A stretch of 14,828 nt of DNA from JAMXLO01 sp041487355 (GCA_041487355.1 JBGPND010000130.1:1-14828), one strand, 5' to 3'. Shown: positions 1 through 6,767, numbered from the stretch's first letter. Program-made: numbers and translations. Notes: generated by a model not told the origin, from the sequence alone.

Positions 1-882
1 CACCTTCTGCTCCATCTCGATGTCGCGTATCGCATGCCCCGCCTTGCTGCCGGTGGTGGGCAGCGTATCGAGCCAGCGCGTCGAGGCCAGCTTCACCGTC
101 TTCAGCGTCATCTCCGCGCTGGTGCCGCCGATGACGATGGCAAGGTGATACGGCGGGCAGGCGGACGTGCCGAGCGAACGCATCTTGCCATCGAGGTATT
201 TCAGCAGACGCTCCGGCGACAGGATCGCCCGCGTCTCCTGGAACAGAAACGACTTGTTGGCGGACCCGCCGCCCTTGGCGACGAACATCAGATGCAACTC
301 GTCGGCATGCGCCTCGCCGGGCGCCGCCATGATGTCGAACTGCACCGGCAGGTTGTTGCCGGTGTTCACTTCCTCGAACATCGACAGCGGCGCCATCTGC
401 GAATAGCGCAGATTGGTCTCGGTGTAGGTGCGATGGACGCCCCAGGACAGCGCCTCCTCCTCGTCGCCATCCACCCAGACGCGCTGGCCCTTCTTGCCGA
501 ACACGATCGCCGTGCCGGTGTCCTGGCACATCGGCAGCACGCCGGCGGCGGCGATGTTGGCGTTCTTCAGCAGGTCGAGCGCCACGAACCGGTCGTTCGC
601 GCTGGCCTCGGGGTCATCCAGGATGGCGCGCAACTGCGCCAGATGCCCGGGCCGCAGCAGGTGCGACACGTCGCGGAAAGCCTGGAACGCCAGCTCGCTC
701 AGCGCGTCGGGTGCGATGCGCAGCACCGTCTGCCCGTCGCAGGTCGCGGTGTGCACGCCGCCGATCGGCAACTGCTTCCATGGCGTGCGATCCGGTCCCA
801 GCGGGAACATCGGCGAATAGATAAAGCCGGCCCCCGGGCGATTGACCCGGGGGCCGGACGGCCTCGGCATCGGGGCGTTCAT
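1..882 (-). CDS. fumA: Class I (iron-sulfur) fumarate hydratase, C-terminus beyond window edge
   Basis: Iron-sulfur fumarase of the FumA/FumB type, which interconverts fumarate and L-malate in the TCA cycle. The first 294 residues are present; the family is about 550 residues, so nearly half lies off the left edge. Recognisable blocks in order are the LRPGHLAQLRAIL segment (about residue 76), the cysteine motif MCQDTGTAI (Cys119), KKGQRVW, the NLRYSQMAPLSMFEEVNTG block (about 157-175), AKGGGSANKS, and the second cysteine motif ACPPYHLAIVIGGTSAE (Cys242). Both cysteines match cluster ligands of the family; the third would lie beyond the edge. The ATG at 882 lies 18 bp past the sspB stop, suggesting an operon. 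The first 20 or so residues are not conserved and contain a 12-bp GC hairpin, so the true start could be further in, although no good ribosome binding site is seen there. The function call is very safe. Confidence 0.95.
   Translation of the reverse strand, partial: MNAPMPRPSGPRVNRPGAGFIYSPMFPLGPDRTPWKQLPIGGVHTATCDGQTVLRIAPDALSELAFQAFRDVSHLLRPGHLAQLRAILDDPEASANDRFVALDLLKNANIAAAGVLPMCQDTGTAIVFGKKGQRVWVDGDEEEALSWGVHRTYTETNLRYSQMAPLSMFEEVNTGNNLPVQFDIMAAPGEAHADELHLMFVAKGGGSANKSFLFQETRAILSPERLLKYLDGKMRSLGTSACPPYHLAIVIGGTSAEMTLKTVKLASTRWLDTLPTTGSKAGHAIRDIEMEQKV
827..857 (-). repeat. Perfect 12-bp GC inverted repeat in the 5' end of the fumarase gene
   Basis: Arms at 827-838 (ccggcccccggg) and 846-857 are exact reverse complements separated by a 7-base loop (cgattga). 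The structure covers codons of roughly residues 9-19 of the annotated fumarase. It may fold in the sspB-fumarase mRNA. No T-run follows on the minus strand, so it is not a canonical intrinsic terminator. Any regulatory role is inference. Confidence 0.6.
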
Positions 883-900
883 TGGGTGCTCTCTGTCTCG

Positions 901-1401
901 CTATTCTCGTGACGGCGGACGGCGGCGGAACGCGTCGAGGCTGACCACCTGCGGTGTCTCGCCTGGCTTCTCGGGTTCGACTGTGTCGGGTTCCGGCGTT
1001 GCCGGCACGTCCGGCACGGCGGTCGGGCGGAAGCGCAGCCCGTAACGCACATGCGGATCGGCAAAGCCGGTCACCGCGCCGAGCGGAATCACCAGGGACG
1101 CAGGCACGCCGCCGAACGACAGGCCGATGCTGATCAGCCCGGCCTCGGGGTCCATCTTCAGGTCCCAGAACTGGTGCTGCAGGACAATCGTCATCTCCTG
1201 CGGATACTGCGCCCGCAGCCGCGGCGGGATGACCACGTCAGGATGATCGGTGCGAAATGTCAGGTAGAAATGATGCTCGCCCGGCAGGCCATTCGCGGCG
1301 GCATACGTCATCGCCTGCGCCACCACCTGGCGCATCGCCGCCTCGATCCAGTCTTCGTATGGGAGCAGGCTCTCCGGCCGTTGCTCCGTGTCGTCTGCCA
1401 T
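901..1401 (-). CDS. sspB: SspB family ClpXP adaptor protein (alphaproteobacterial type)
   Basis: Adaptor that tethers ssrA-tagged and some other substrates to the ClpXP protease in the cytoplasm. The 166-residue product carries the family core in order: GLPGEHHFYLTF (about 38-49), the YPQEMTIVLQHQFWDL block (about 66-81), and the LSFGGVPASLVIPLGAVTGFADP region (about 94-115). A Pro/Glu-rich flexible linker follows (about 125-150), then a C-terminal tail with VVSLDAFRR, the position where SspB proteins contact ClpX. I start at the ATG at 1401, not an in-frame upstream codon at 1428, because GAGGAG lies just upstream and homologues begin near this point. The fumarase gene follows after 18 bp. 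A tmRNA gene encoding the presumed substrate tag lies about 5 kb away. Confidence 0.93.
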   Translation of the reverse strand: MADDTEQRPESLLPYEDWIEAAMRQVVAQAMTYAAANGLPGEHHFYLTFRTDHPDVVIPPRLRAQYPQEMTIVLQHQFWDLKMDPEAGLISIGLSFGGVPASLVIPLGAVTGFADPHVRYGLRFRPTAVPDVPATPEPDTVEPEKPGETPQVVSLDAFRRRPPSRE

Positions 1402-1581
1402 CCGGGCTCCTCGTGTGTCCTGCCGCACCCATAGCGCGCGGCGCCTGACGGGGCAAAGGCTCCACCAGATGGCGTGTCGCCACCGGCCTGCCTAGAGGCC
1501 CCGCCGCCACGCGCCTCGCGCGCTTTACACAGCAGCCGATCCCTCGAATGCTGCCGGCGCGGGATCGAGGCGACAACAGAC

Positions 1582-2847
1582 ATGGATGCGACGCGCGCCG
1601 GCCAAGCGCGGCAATCTTCGGCCGGTACCGAGAGCGAGGGCCCGCCCTGGCAGCGAACGCTGTGGACCATGGTCGGGGTCCAGTTCGTCATGAGCATCTC
1701 GTTCAGCATCCTGAGCCCGATCATGCCGCTGTTCCTGCCCGAGCTCGGCGTGGTGTCGCGGGAGGCGGTCGATGTCTGGGCCGGCGTGCTCGCCTCGGTC
1801 ACCTCGTTCGTCGGCATCTTCACCGCGCCGATCTGGGGCGGGCTTGCCGATCGCTATGGCCGCAAGCTGATGGTGCTGCGCTCCACGTTCGGCATCGCGA
1901 TCTTCACGCTGCTGATGGGCGTGGCGGCGAATCCCTGGCACATGCTGGCGTTCCGCGCCGGCATGGGGATGCTCGCCGGCTTCAATTCCGCGGCGACCGT
2001 GCTGGTGGCGACGCAGGTGCCGGAACAGCGCCTCGGCTATTCGCTTGGCTGGCTCGGCACGGGACAACTGGTGGGTTCGCTGATCGGTCCGCTGCTTGGT
2101 GGCGTGGTGGCGGACCTCACCGGCAGCTATCGCGTGCCGTTCTTCTTTGCCGGGGTGATTTCGCTGATGGCATTCCTCGGGACGTGGCGGTTCGTGCCGG
2201 AGCGGTTCAGCCGCCCGGGCGAGGGCCGCCAGAGGCACTCGCTGCTCGCAGGCATTTCGATTTTGACGCGCACGGCAGGTCTGATACCGCTGATCGTGGC
2301 GATGCTGATGGTGCAGTTCGCCACCCAGGCGGTGCAGCCGGTGGTCACTCTGTTCGTGCAGGAGATGCTCGGGCAGCGGCCGGATCTCGCCACACTGGGC
2401 GGCCTGGCATTCTCGGTCACCGGAATTGCCGGCGTCCTGTCGGTGCCATTCCTCGGCAAAAAGAGCGACGTGATCGGCTACCGGGTCGTGTTGCTGATCA
2501 GCCTGCTGGGCGCCGCTCTGTTCACCGTGCCGCAGGCCTTCCCGCTCGGCTACTGGGCCTTCGTGGTCGAACGTTTCGGCCTCGGCTTGTTCGTCGGTGG
2601 GATCCTGCCGGCGGCGAACGCTCTGATCGGGCGGTTGACCACGTCGGCAAGCCGCGGCTTCGTGTTCGGCATGGTCTCGTCGGCGTATTTCATCGGCAAC
2701 ACGCTCGGCCCGCTGACCGGTGGCGTGGTCGCGGCCACCGTCGGCATACGCTGGGTGTTCGCGGTGACCGCCGTGATGCTGCTGGCCAATCTGGTGTGGG
2801 TCTACTTCACCGTGCCGGAAGCAGGCGACGATGATCGCGTGGCATAA
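1582..2847 (+). CDS. Major facilitator superfamily transporter, DHA1-like drug:H+ antiporter type
   Basis: Twelve-helix inner-membrane transporter of 421 residues. Hydrophobic segments begin at about residue 29 and recur throughout. MFS motif A appears after the second helix as WGGLADRYGRKLMVLR (about 85-100), with a degenerate second copy in the C-terminal half (GKKSDVIGYRVVL). The antiporter motif C is clear in helix 5: GTGQLVGSLIGPLLGG (about 160-175). That motif is characteristic of drug:H+ antiporters, so export of a small molecule is likely; the substrate cannot be read from sequence. The ATG at 1582 is preferred over one 36 codons upstream because the upstream stretch is arginine-rich, non-hydrophobic and looks non-coding; GAGG lies about 11 bases before it. 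It diverges from sspB and faces the aminopeptidase gene across an inverted repeat. Confidence 0.9.
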   Translation: MDATRAGQARQSSAGTESEGPPWQRTLWTMVGVQFVMSISFSILSPIMPLFLPELGVVSREAVDVWAGVLASVTSFVGIFTAPIWGGLADRYGRKLMVLRSTFGIAIFTLLMGVAANPWHMLAFRAGMGMLAGFNSAATVLVATQVPEQRLGYSLGWLGTGQLVGSLIGPLLGGVVADLTGSYRVPFFFAGVISLMAFLGTWRFVPERFSRPGEGRQRHSLLAGISILTRTAGLIPLIVAMLMVQFATQAVQPVVTLFVQEMLGQRPDLATLGGLAFSVTGIAGVLSVPFLGKKSDVIGYRVVLLISLLGAALFTVPQAFPLGYWAFVVERFGLGLFVGGILPAANALIGRLTTSASRGFVFGMVSSAYFIGNTLGPLTGGVVAATVGIRWVFAVTAVMLLANLVWVYFTVPEAGDDDRVA

Positions 2848-2872
2848 GCTGGAGGATCAGTTCGACATCCGG

Positions 2873-2966
2873 CTGTCATTGCGAGGAGCGAAGCGACACG
2901 GCAATCTCGTGCCCGGTGCGCGCTCACCACGAGATTGCCGCGTCGCTTCGCTCCTCGCAATGACAG
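2873..2966. repeat. 39-bp near-perfect inverted repeat (dispersed REP-like palindrome)
   Basis: Arms at 2873-2911 and 2928-2966 are reverse complements at 38 of 39 positions (one A/G difference at arm position 26) around a 16-base loop. Arms begin CTGTCATTGCGAGGAGCGAA. From memory, this TCATTGCGAGGAGCGAAGCGAC core is a widely dispersed intergenic repeat in proteobacterial genomes, often mispredicted as a short peptide. It sits 25 bp past the stop of the MFS gene and 23 bp before the stop of the convergent aminopeptidase gene, so in RNA from either strand it would form a very stable hairpin that could limit read-through or protect 3' ends. Confidence 0.9.
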
Positions 2967-2989
2967 TGTGAATCGATTGGTCGGGCTCG

Positions 2990-4066
2990 TCAGCCGCTCT
3001 TGCGCTGGAAGCGCCGCATCACCTCCACAAGCCGGTCGAGCGGCAGTGCATGCGCGGTGTGCCCGTCCAGCCCAGTCATCGTCTCGGCCGCGGTCAGCGC
3101 GTTGAGGATCGCTTCCTCGGTGGCCTCTGCCGCGGCCTGGAACAGCTCGTTCATGCTGTCGGGCGACAGCATCCGGACGGTGCTGATCGTCTCGCCCTGG
3201 CGGATGTGGTTGCCGGTGGCGAAGGCGAGGAAGATGTCGCCGCTGCCGTTGAAGCCGACGCCGCCGACCCAGGCGAGGCCGGTGGTCGCGCGCCGCGCCA
3301 GCCGCTGGCACTGGATCGGCAGCAACGGCGCGTCGGTGGCCAGCACCACGATGATGGAGCCGGCATCGTGCGGAATGGCGCGATGCGACGGCACGATGTC
3401 CGGGCCGATCTCGCGCCCGACCGGCACGCCGTCGATGCGCAGCAGCGCGCGTGCGCCGTAGTTCGCCTGCACCAGGGCGCCGACGGTGTAGGATGCCGCG
3501 TCCACCTGTACGATGCGCGACGCCGTGCCGGTGCCGCCCTTGAACTCGTGGCAGATCATGCCGGTGCCGCCGCCGACATTGCCTTCCGCCAGCGGTCCGC
3601 ACGCGGCGGCATCCAGCGCGGCGATCGCGTGCTCGGTGGTGACCGGGAAGCTGGCGGCGTCGCTGAGCCAGCCATCGTAGGTCTCCGCCACCACGGGCAG
3701 CAGCCAGGGTTGCGGCACTTTCTCGCGCACGGCCAGCGCGCAGATCGCATCGCGCACCACGCCGACGGAATACGTGTTGGTGATGCAGATCGGCGCGGCG
3801 AGCAGCCCCTGTTCGGCGATCCACGCCCAGCCGGTCATCTCGCCGTTGCCGTTGAACGAGTGGATGCCGGCGAACACCGCATCGGTCCAGATCTCCGGCC
3901 CGCGCGGCCAGATCGCGGTGACGCCGGTGCGAACGATCGAGGGCTGGTCGCGGATCAGCGTCGTGTAGCCGACGCGCACGCCGGGCACGTCGGTGATCGC
4001 GTTCCACGGTCCCGTTGGCATCGTGCCGGTGGTGATGCCGAGATCACGCAGTCTTGCGCGTGGCAT
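2990..4066 (-). CDS. P1 family (DmpA-type) aminopeptidase
   Basis: N-terminal-nucleophile hydrolase of the DmpA / L-aminopeptidase D-esterase family (peptidase S58), 358 residues against about 375 for DmpA. These proteins cleave themselves between Gly and Ser to expose a catalytic serine. The matching site is DAGSIIVVLATDAPL, with Gly236-Ser237. Other family landmarks are the N-terminal NAITDVPGVRVGYTT (about 22-36), NGNGEMTG (about 72-79), the glycine-rich EGNVGGGTGMICHEFKGGTG (about 161-180) and the GVGFNGSGDIFLAFATGN block (about 269-286). No signal peptide is seen, so it is probably cytoplasmic. The ATG at 4066 is preceded by GAAAGGGG, a good ribosome binding site. Likely substrates are small peptides, peptide amides or esters; the exact one is unknown. 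Confidence 0.92.
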   Translation of the reverse strand: MPRARLRDLGITTGTMPTGPWNAITDVPGVRVGYTTLIRDQPSIVRTGVTAIWPRGPEIWTDAVFAGIHSFNGNGEMTGWAWIAEQGLLAAPICITNTYSVGVVRDAICALAVREKVPQPWLLPVVAETYDGWLSDAASFPVTTEHAIAALDAAACGPLAEGNVGGGTGMICHEFKGGTGTASRIVQVDAASYTVGALVQANYGARALLRIDGVPVGREIGPDIVPSHRAIPHDAGSIIVVLATDAPLLPIQCQRLARRATTGLAWVGGVGFNGSGDIFLAFATGNHIRQGETISTVRMLSPDSMNELFQAAAEATEEAILNALTAAETMTGLDGHTAHALPLDRLVEVMRRFQRKSG

Positions 4067-4173
4067 GGCGGCCCCTTTCAGCCGGAAGCGACCGCTGCCG
4101 GTCGTGTCTGTTCGGCGGCCTCGGTGGCGAGTTGCTGTTTACCACTCCACCGTATCGTTGTAGCAGCGCCGCC

Positions 4174-4547
4174 ATGTTTGGCTCGATCATGAAGCGCACG
4201 ACGGTGACCAGGAAGCCCTTCGGCTGGGCGTCACGTGCGTGCGGGTTCCTGTGCTGCGAGCGCACTCGATCGCGCTGACGGTCGAGTTCGAGCGGCCGAT
4301 CGGCCCGGCCGAGGCGCACGAGGTCATGGCCGAGGCAACTGGCGTGCGCATCGTCGATGACGTGGCGCGCAATCACTTCCCGATGCCGCGGGAGGCGTCC
4401 GGGCAGGGCGACGTTCTCGTCGGGCGCATCCGTCAGGACCCGAGCGACCCGTCGGGCTGCTCGCTTGCCCTGTTCATGGCGGGGGATCAGTTGCTGAAGG
4501 GCGCCGCGCTGAACGCGGTGCAGATCGCCGAAAGATTGGTGGTGTAG
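4174..4547 (+). pseudogene. asd: C-terminal remnant of aspartate-semialdehyde dehydrogenase
   Basis: From 4227 one frame encodes a clear ASADH C-terminus: GVTCVRVPVLRAHS, then VEFERPI, the NHFPMPREASGQ block, VLVGRIRQDPSDPSG, and GDQLLKGAALNAVQIAE to the TAG at 4545-4547. This resembles the cyanobacterial/plant-like ASADH subgroup. An intact enzyme is about 340 residues; the NADPH-binding domain and catalytic cysteine are absent. Just upstream, bases 4174-4215 in another frame read MKRTTVTRK, which may be the degraded helix normally preceding the VTCVRVP block, implying a frameshift as well as truncation. Nothing upstream of about 4174 resembles the missing part and no start codon with a binding site is evident. 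The conserved C-terminus suggests recent loss or a duplicate whose intact copy lies elsewhere. Confidence 0.85.
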
Positions 4548-4565
4548 CCACTCTTCACACGTCAC

Positions 4566-4584
4566 GGCCGGGATCGACCCGGCC
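4566..4584. terminator. Hairpin after the asd remnant (possible terminator)
   Basis: Perfect 7-bp stem ggccggg/cccggcc around a 5-base loop (atcga), 18 bp past the asd-remnant stop. No T-tract follows, so it is only a candidate. Confidence 0.35.
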
Positions 4585-4620
4585 ATCGCGGAACGACTCG
4601 TGGCGTGATCGCAATGCGGA

Positions 4621-4640
4621 CTGGGCGTCCGGGCGCCCAG
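4621..4640. terminator. Hairpin downstream of aqpZ (possible terminator)
   Basis: Stem ctgggcg/cgcccag of 7 bp with a 6-base loop, 24 bp beyond the aqpZ stop on the minus strand. There is no clear T-run, so intrinsic termination is uncertain. Confidence 0.35.
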
Positions 4641-4664
4641 ACCGCGTTGTAGCGCGTCAGCCGC

Positions 4665-5405
4665 TCAGAACCTCCGCTCGCTTTCCTCGATCACCATGAC
4701 CGTCGCGGTGACGACCTCGGCCTCGTGCAGCCAGCGCGTGACCAGGCCGGCAATGACTGCGCCGATGATCGGCGCCAGCCAGAACAGCCAGAGCTGGGCA
4801 ACATAATCGCCGCCGGCGAACAGCGCCGGGCCGGTGCTGCGCGCTGGGTTGACCGAGGTGTTGGTGACGGGAATCGACACCAGGTGGATCAGCGTGAGGG
4901 CGAGCCCGATGGGTATCCCGGAAAACCCAGCCGCGGCGCCTTTCGATGTGCAGCCGATGATGATCATCAGGAAGAAGAAGGTCATCAGGGCCTCCATCGC
5001 GAAGCAGGCGGCGAGGCTGTATTTGCCTGGACTCAGGTCGCCAAAGCCGTTCGCGGCAAACCCTCCTGGGACCCATCCGGCCTTGCCTGAGGCGATCCAG
5101 TACAGTGCTGCCGCGGCGGCAATGGCGCCAATCACCTGGGCGATGACGTACGGCACGACATCGGCGGCGCTGCATCGCCCGCCGGCCCACAATCCTATGG
5201 TGACCGCCGGATTGAAGTGGCCGCCGGAGATGTGCCCGACCGCATAGACCATGGTGAGCACGGTGAGCCCGAAGGCGAACGCCACGCCGAGGAAGCCGAT
5301 CCCGAGGGACGGAAAACCAGCGGCCAGCACCGCGGCGCCGCAACCGCCGAAGGTCAGCCAGAATGTACCGAAGAATTCAGCCGCGGCACGCCGTGTCATT
5401 TCCAT
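4665..5405 (-). CDS. aqpZ: Aquaporin Z (water channel)
   Basis: Inner-membrane water-selective channel of the MIP family, 246 residues against 231 for E. coli AqpZ. Both pore motifs are intact: GGHFNPAVT (NPA at 65-67) and TNTSVNPARSTGPA (NPA at 186-188). The selectivity-filter set typical of orthodox aquaporins is present (Phe45, His174, Thr183, Arg189), arguing for water and against glycerol. Six hydrophobic helices are visible. After the last helix there is a C-terminal extension of roughly 20 residues ending ESERRF, somewhat longer than usual. The ATG at 5405 has GGAGGAA immediately upstream, which fixes the start; the open frame continues upstream only because the region is GC-rich. The gene is a single unit, with a dead insertion sequence starting 248 bp upstream. 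Confidence 0.96.
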   Translation of the reverse strand: MEMTRRAAAEFFGTFWLTFGGCGAAVLAAGFPSLGIGFLGVAFAFGLTVLTMVYAVGHISGGHFNPAVTIGLWAGGRCSAADVVPYVIAQVIGAIAAAAALYWIASGKAGWVPGGFAANGFGDLSPGKYSLAACFAMEALMTFFFLMIIIGCTSKGAAAGFSGIPIGLALTLIHLVSIPVTNTSVNPARSTGPALFAGGDYVAQLWLFWLAPIIGAVIAGLVTRWLHEAEVVTATVMVIEESERRF

Positions 5406-5643
5406 GAGTTCCTCCACTTGGCAGCAGATCTGCTCGAGATACGCAGCCGGTATTTCGGGAGAGCCGGAAGCAGAAGTAGCAGTAGGCCCGGAGAAGTCAC
5501 ACTTCTGTCGCGGATGATGGGCACTGCAATTCAACAATGACCGCGTGGATTGCTGGCCGACTGTATTGCTGTGACCGATTCCGTGGCCAGGCTCATTCTG
5601 AGCGCGCAATTCGTCTGGAGGCAAGAAGAGAATGCCTGCCGAC
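5406..5643. other. Upstream region of aqpZ, no gene seen
   Basis: This stretch separates aqpZ from the insertion-sequence remnant. I see no convincing coding frame, RNA gene or consensus sigma-70 promoter on the minus strand. The aqpZ promoter presumably lies here. Confidence 0.4.
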
Positions 5644-5653
5644 ATTTTGTATA
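5644..5653. repeat. Target-site duplication, left copy
   Basis: The 10-base sequence attttgtata directly abuts the left terminal repeat of the insertion sequence and is repeated identically at 6457-6466. ISAs1-family elements create 8-10 bp duplications, so this marks the original insertion. Confidence 0.88.
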
Positions 5654-6456
5654 CAGGGCAATTCAATTCACCCCCGTCCTGTGATGACACGGATACCTTC
5701 GGCCTTGTTCTCGGCGAAGTATTCTCGTGCTGGGTGGGGCGTCTGGCCTCTGCGTCGGATGCTGGCCAAGACCCGCGGCGCGGCATCCGATCGCACCCGG
5801 CAGTGATCCTCGCGAAAGGTGACGTCGCGGACGTGGAACAGGCCATTTTCGATCTGCCAATGTTGACGTGCCAGGCCAAGCAGGCAGGCCGCATCAGCTC
5901 GGTCTGGCGGGCTTGAGGCGCCAAGCGCAGCAAAAGTGATGGCGTAAATGACCTCGCGCGAACACAAGGTCTTGGTCTCGCGCGTCCGTTCGATCCGGCA
6001 GATCGCCATGAGCCTGGGCCATTGCTGATCGAGCCGCGCCGGCAGCACGCTGCGCACGGCGATGCGGCGGGTCTCGATGCGCCTGTGACCCTTGTCCACC
6101 GTTTCGGCACGGCGGAGATCGGGCGGATCAGCGGGTTTGCGCGGTGTCCCCGGCTGGAACGAGATGGCTGAGGGGGGGATCGTCGCCGAATGCGTGGGCC
6201 AATTCCGCTTTCAGCTCCGGTTGGTTGTCCCCCGCCTCCGCAGGGGCAGCTATCGATCGCCAGATGCCCGACCGGCTGGTCGCTGCGCAACTGGCCGCAC
6301 AGCGCCCGGTCGAGGTCGTCCGAGGCAAGGGCCTGGAAAGCATAATGATATGTTGCGTGGCACGGCGCTCGCCCACGGCTGATGCCGAAGCCCTCCAGCC
6401 CTCCGTGGGCGTTCAAGGAGTGAATGGGCGGTCAACCGCTGAATTGAATCGCCCTG
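5654..6456 (-). mobile_element. ISAs1-family insertion sequence, internally deleted (803 bp)
   Basis: The ends are imperfect 17-bp inverted repeats: cagggcaattcaattca at 5654-5670 and its complement at 6440-6456, with one mismatch. CAGGG termini fit the ISAs1 family. A 10-bp direct repeat (attttgtata) abuts both ends exactly. Family members are usually 1.2-1.5 kb, so about a third or more of the element is missing while both ends survive. The transposase inside is broken. The element could still be moved in trans by an intact relative elsewhere, which would make it MITE-like; that is inference. Confidence 0.88.
5668..6435 (-). pseudogene. ISAs1-family transposase pseudogene
   Basis: Remnant of a DDE transposase. 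The C-terminal third is well preserved in one frame (stop at 5668-5670, up to 6099): DKGHRRIETRRI, a CRIERTRETK block, the domain core DAACLLGLARQHWQIENGLFHVRDVTF with its HWxIEN glutamate motif, and EDHCRVR. Upstream, recognisable pieces lie in two other frames: GDNQPELKAELAHAF (around 6190-6220) and DQPVGHLAID (around 6260-6290), the latter being the usual start of the first catalytic Asp block. The stretch between LAID and DNQP that normally carries the middle of the catalytic domain is gone, and at least two frame changes are needed to join the pieces. The start is uncertain; TTG codons near 6416-6435 are possible. No functional transposase is expected. Confidence 0.85.
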
Positions 6457-6466
6457 ATTTTGTATA
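6457..6466. repeat. Target-site duplication, right copy
   Basis: An exact copy of attttgtata next to the right terminal repeat; it pairs with 5644-5653. The insertion point lies about 45-75 bp past the 3' end of ssrA. Confidence 0.88.
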
Positions 6467-6513
6467 CGGGCAAGGCCACGCCAACGCTGGCCAAGTCGGA
6501 CTGGTGGCGGAGT

Positions 6514-6541
6514 GGGGGGCTTCTGTTGCCCGGTGCCCCCC
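6514..6541 (-). terminator. Hairpin at the 3' end of the ssrA coding piece
   Basis: Arms gcccccc (6535-6541) and ggggggc (6514-6520) form a perfect 7-bp stem with a 14-base loop, starting 17 bases past the tag stop codon. It may be the terminal stem of the coding RNA, a processing barrier, or a terminator; no T-run follows. Confidence 0.5.
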
Positions 6542-6557
6542 GAACCGCGCTTATCGC

Positions 6558-6593
6558 TTATGCAGCGACAGCGAGCGCCTCATTGTCATTGGC
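6558..6593 (-). other. ssrA: tmRNA tag reading frame (ANDNEALAVAA)
   Basis: The frame runs from the resume codon GCC (6593-6591) to TAA (6560-6558) and encodes 11 residues. Including the alanine charged on the tmRNA, the appended tag would be AANDNEALAVAA. The ANDN start and AVAA end match alphaproteobacterial tags such as the Caulobacter tag ending EEFAVAA, but this one is shorter. The terminal Ala-Ala is the ClpX recognition end, and the N-terminal part is where SspB docks in studied systems. Confidence 0.93.
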
Positions 6594-6767
6594 ACTTGTC
6601 ATATGGCCCGATAACGGCGGAACCATGCCGAGCGAAAAGTGTGTCTTTACCGCGCGTGTCGAGCCTGTGTCGCCCCCGCAATGGTGGAGGCGCCGGGCAC
6701 TGCCCCCGGGTCCACTACGCTTATTCCACGCACCGTTTATCGCCGTAGCCGGCAAGCCGGCATCGGT

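Larger units (their letters stand above)
6510..6761 (-). ncRNA. ssrA: Two-piece (circularly permuted) transfer-messenger RNA
   Basis: tmRNA rescues stalled ribosomes and adds a degradation tag. In permuted order the minus strand first encodes the acceptor piece (about 6761 to 6682). It ends in a T-stem CCGGG/CCCGG, the acceptor strand CGCCTCC, discriminator A, and an encoded CCA at 6684-6682. Only four bases (6681-6678) separate this from the coding piece, which begins GGGGGCG at 6677-6671, followed by ACACAGGCTCGAC, matching the usual tmRNA 5' region. GGGGGCG pairs with CGCCTCC over 7 bp with a G-U wobble at the third pair, the alanyl-tRNA synthetase identity element. The tag frame (6593-6558) encodes ANDNEALAVAA and a stop, and a GC hairpin ends the piece. 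The T-loop (GGCAGTG) lacks TTC. The 5' end is placed from the promoter and the 3' end from the hairpin; both are approximate. Confidence 0.93.

Noticed and set aside
34..912. A 292-residue plus-strand frame at the left end
   Set aside because: It is the antisense of the fumarase gene, which has clear family motifs.
1474..1581. An upstream start of the MFS transporter
   Set aside because: The extra 36 residues are Arg/Ser/Pro-rich with no helix, and the ATG at 1582 leads straight into the usual short cytoplasmic tail and first helix.
2802..4007. A 401-residue minus-strand frame containing RGAKRRGNL-like peptide
   Set aside because: It is a shifted reading of the DmpA gene and the 39-bp palindrome; this peptide is a known kind of false translation of such repeats.
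4044..4586. A 180-residue minus-strand frame opposite the asd remnant
   Set aside because: The plus strand carries a clear ASADH C-terminus, and the minus-strand reading has no recognisable domain and ends inside the aminopeptidase start.
5406..5643. A possible small gene or RNA upstream of aqpZ
   Set aside because: Neither strand shows a coding frame with a binding site, a family match or a strong RNA fold.
4665..6416. A single 583-residue minus-strand protein joining the aquaporin to upstream sequence
   Set aside because: The upstream 337 residues are low-complexity out-of-frame readings of the IS remnant and intergenic DNA; aqpZ has its own start and strong GGAGGAA at 5405.
6682..6713. 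A tRNA gene, suggested by the T-arm-like stem and encoded CCA
   Set aside because: There is no anticodon arm, and the acceptor strand pairs with the start of the tmRNA coding piece, so it belongs to ssrA.
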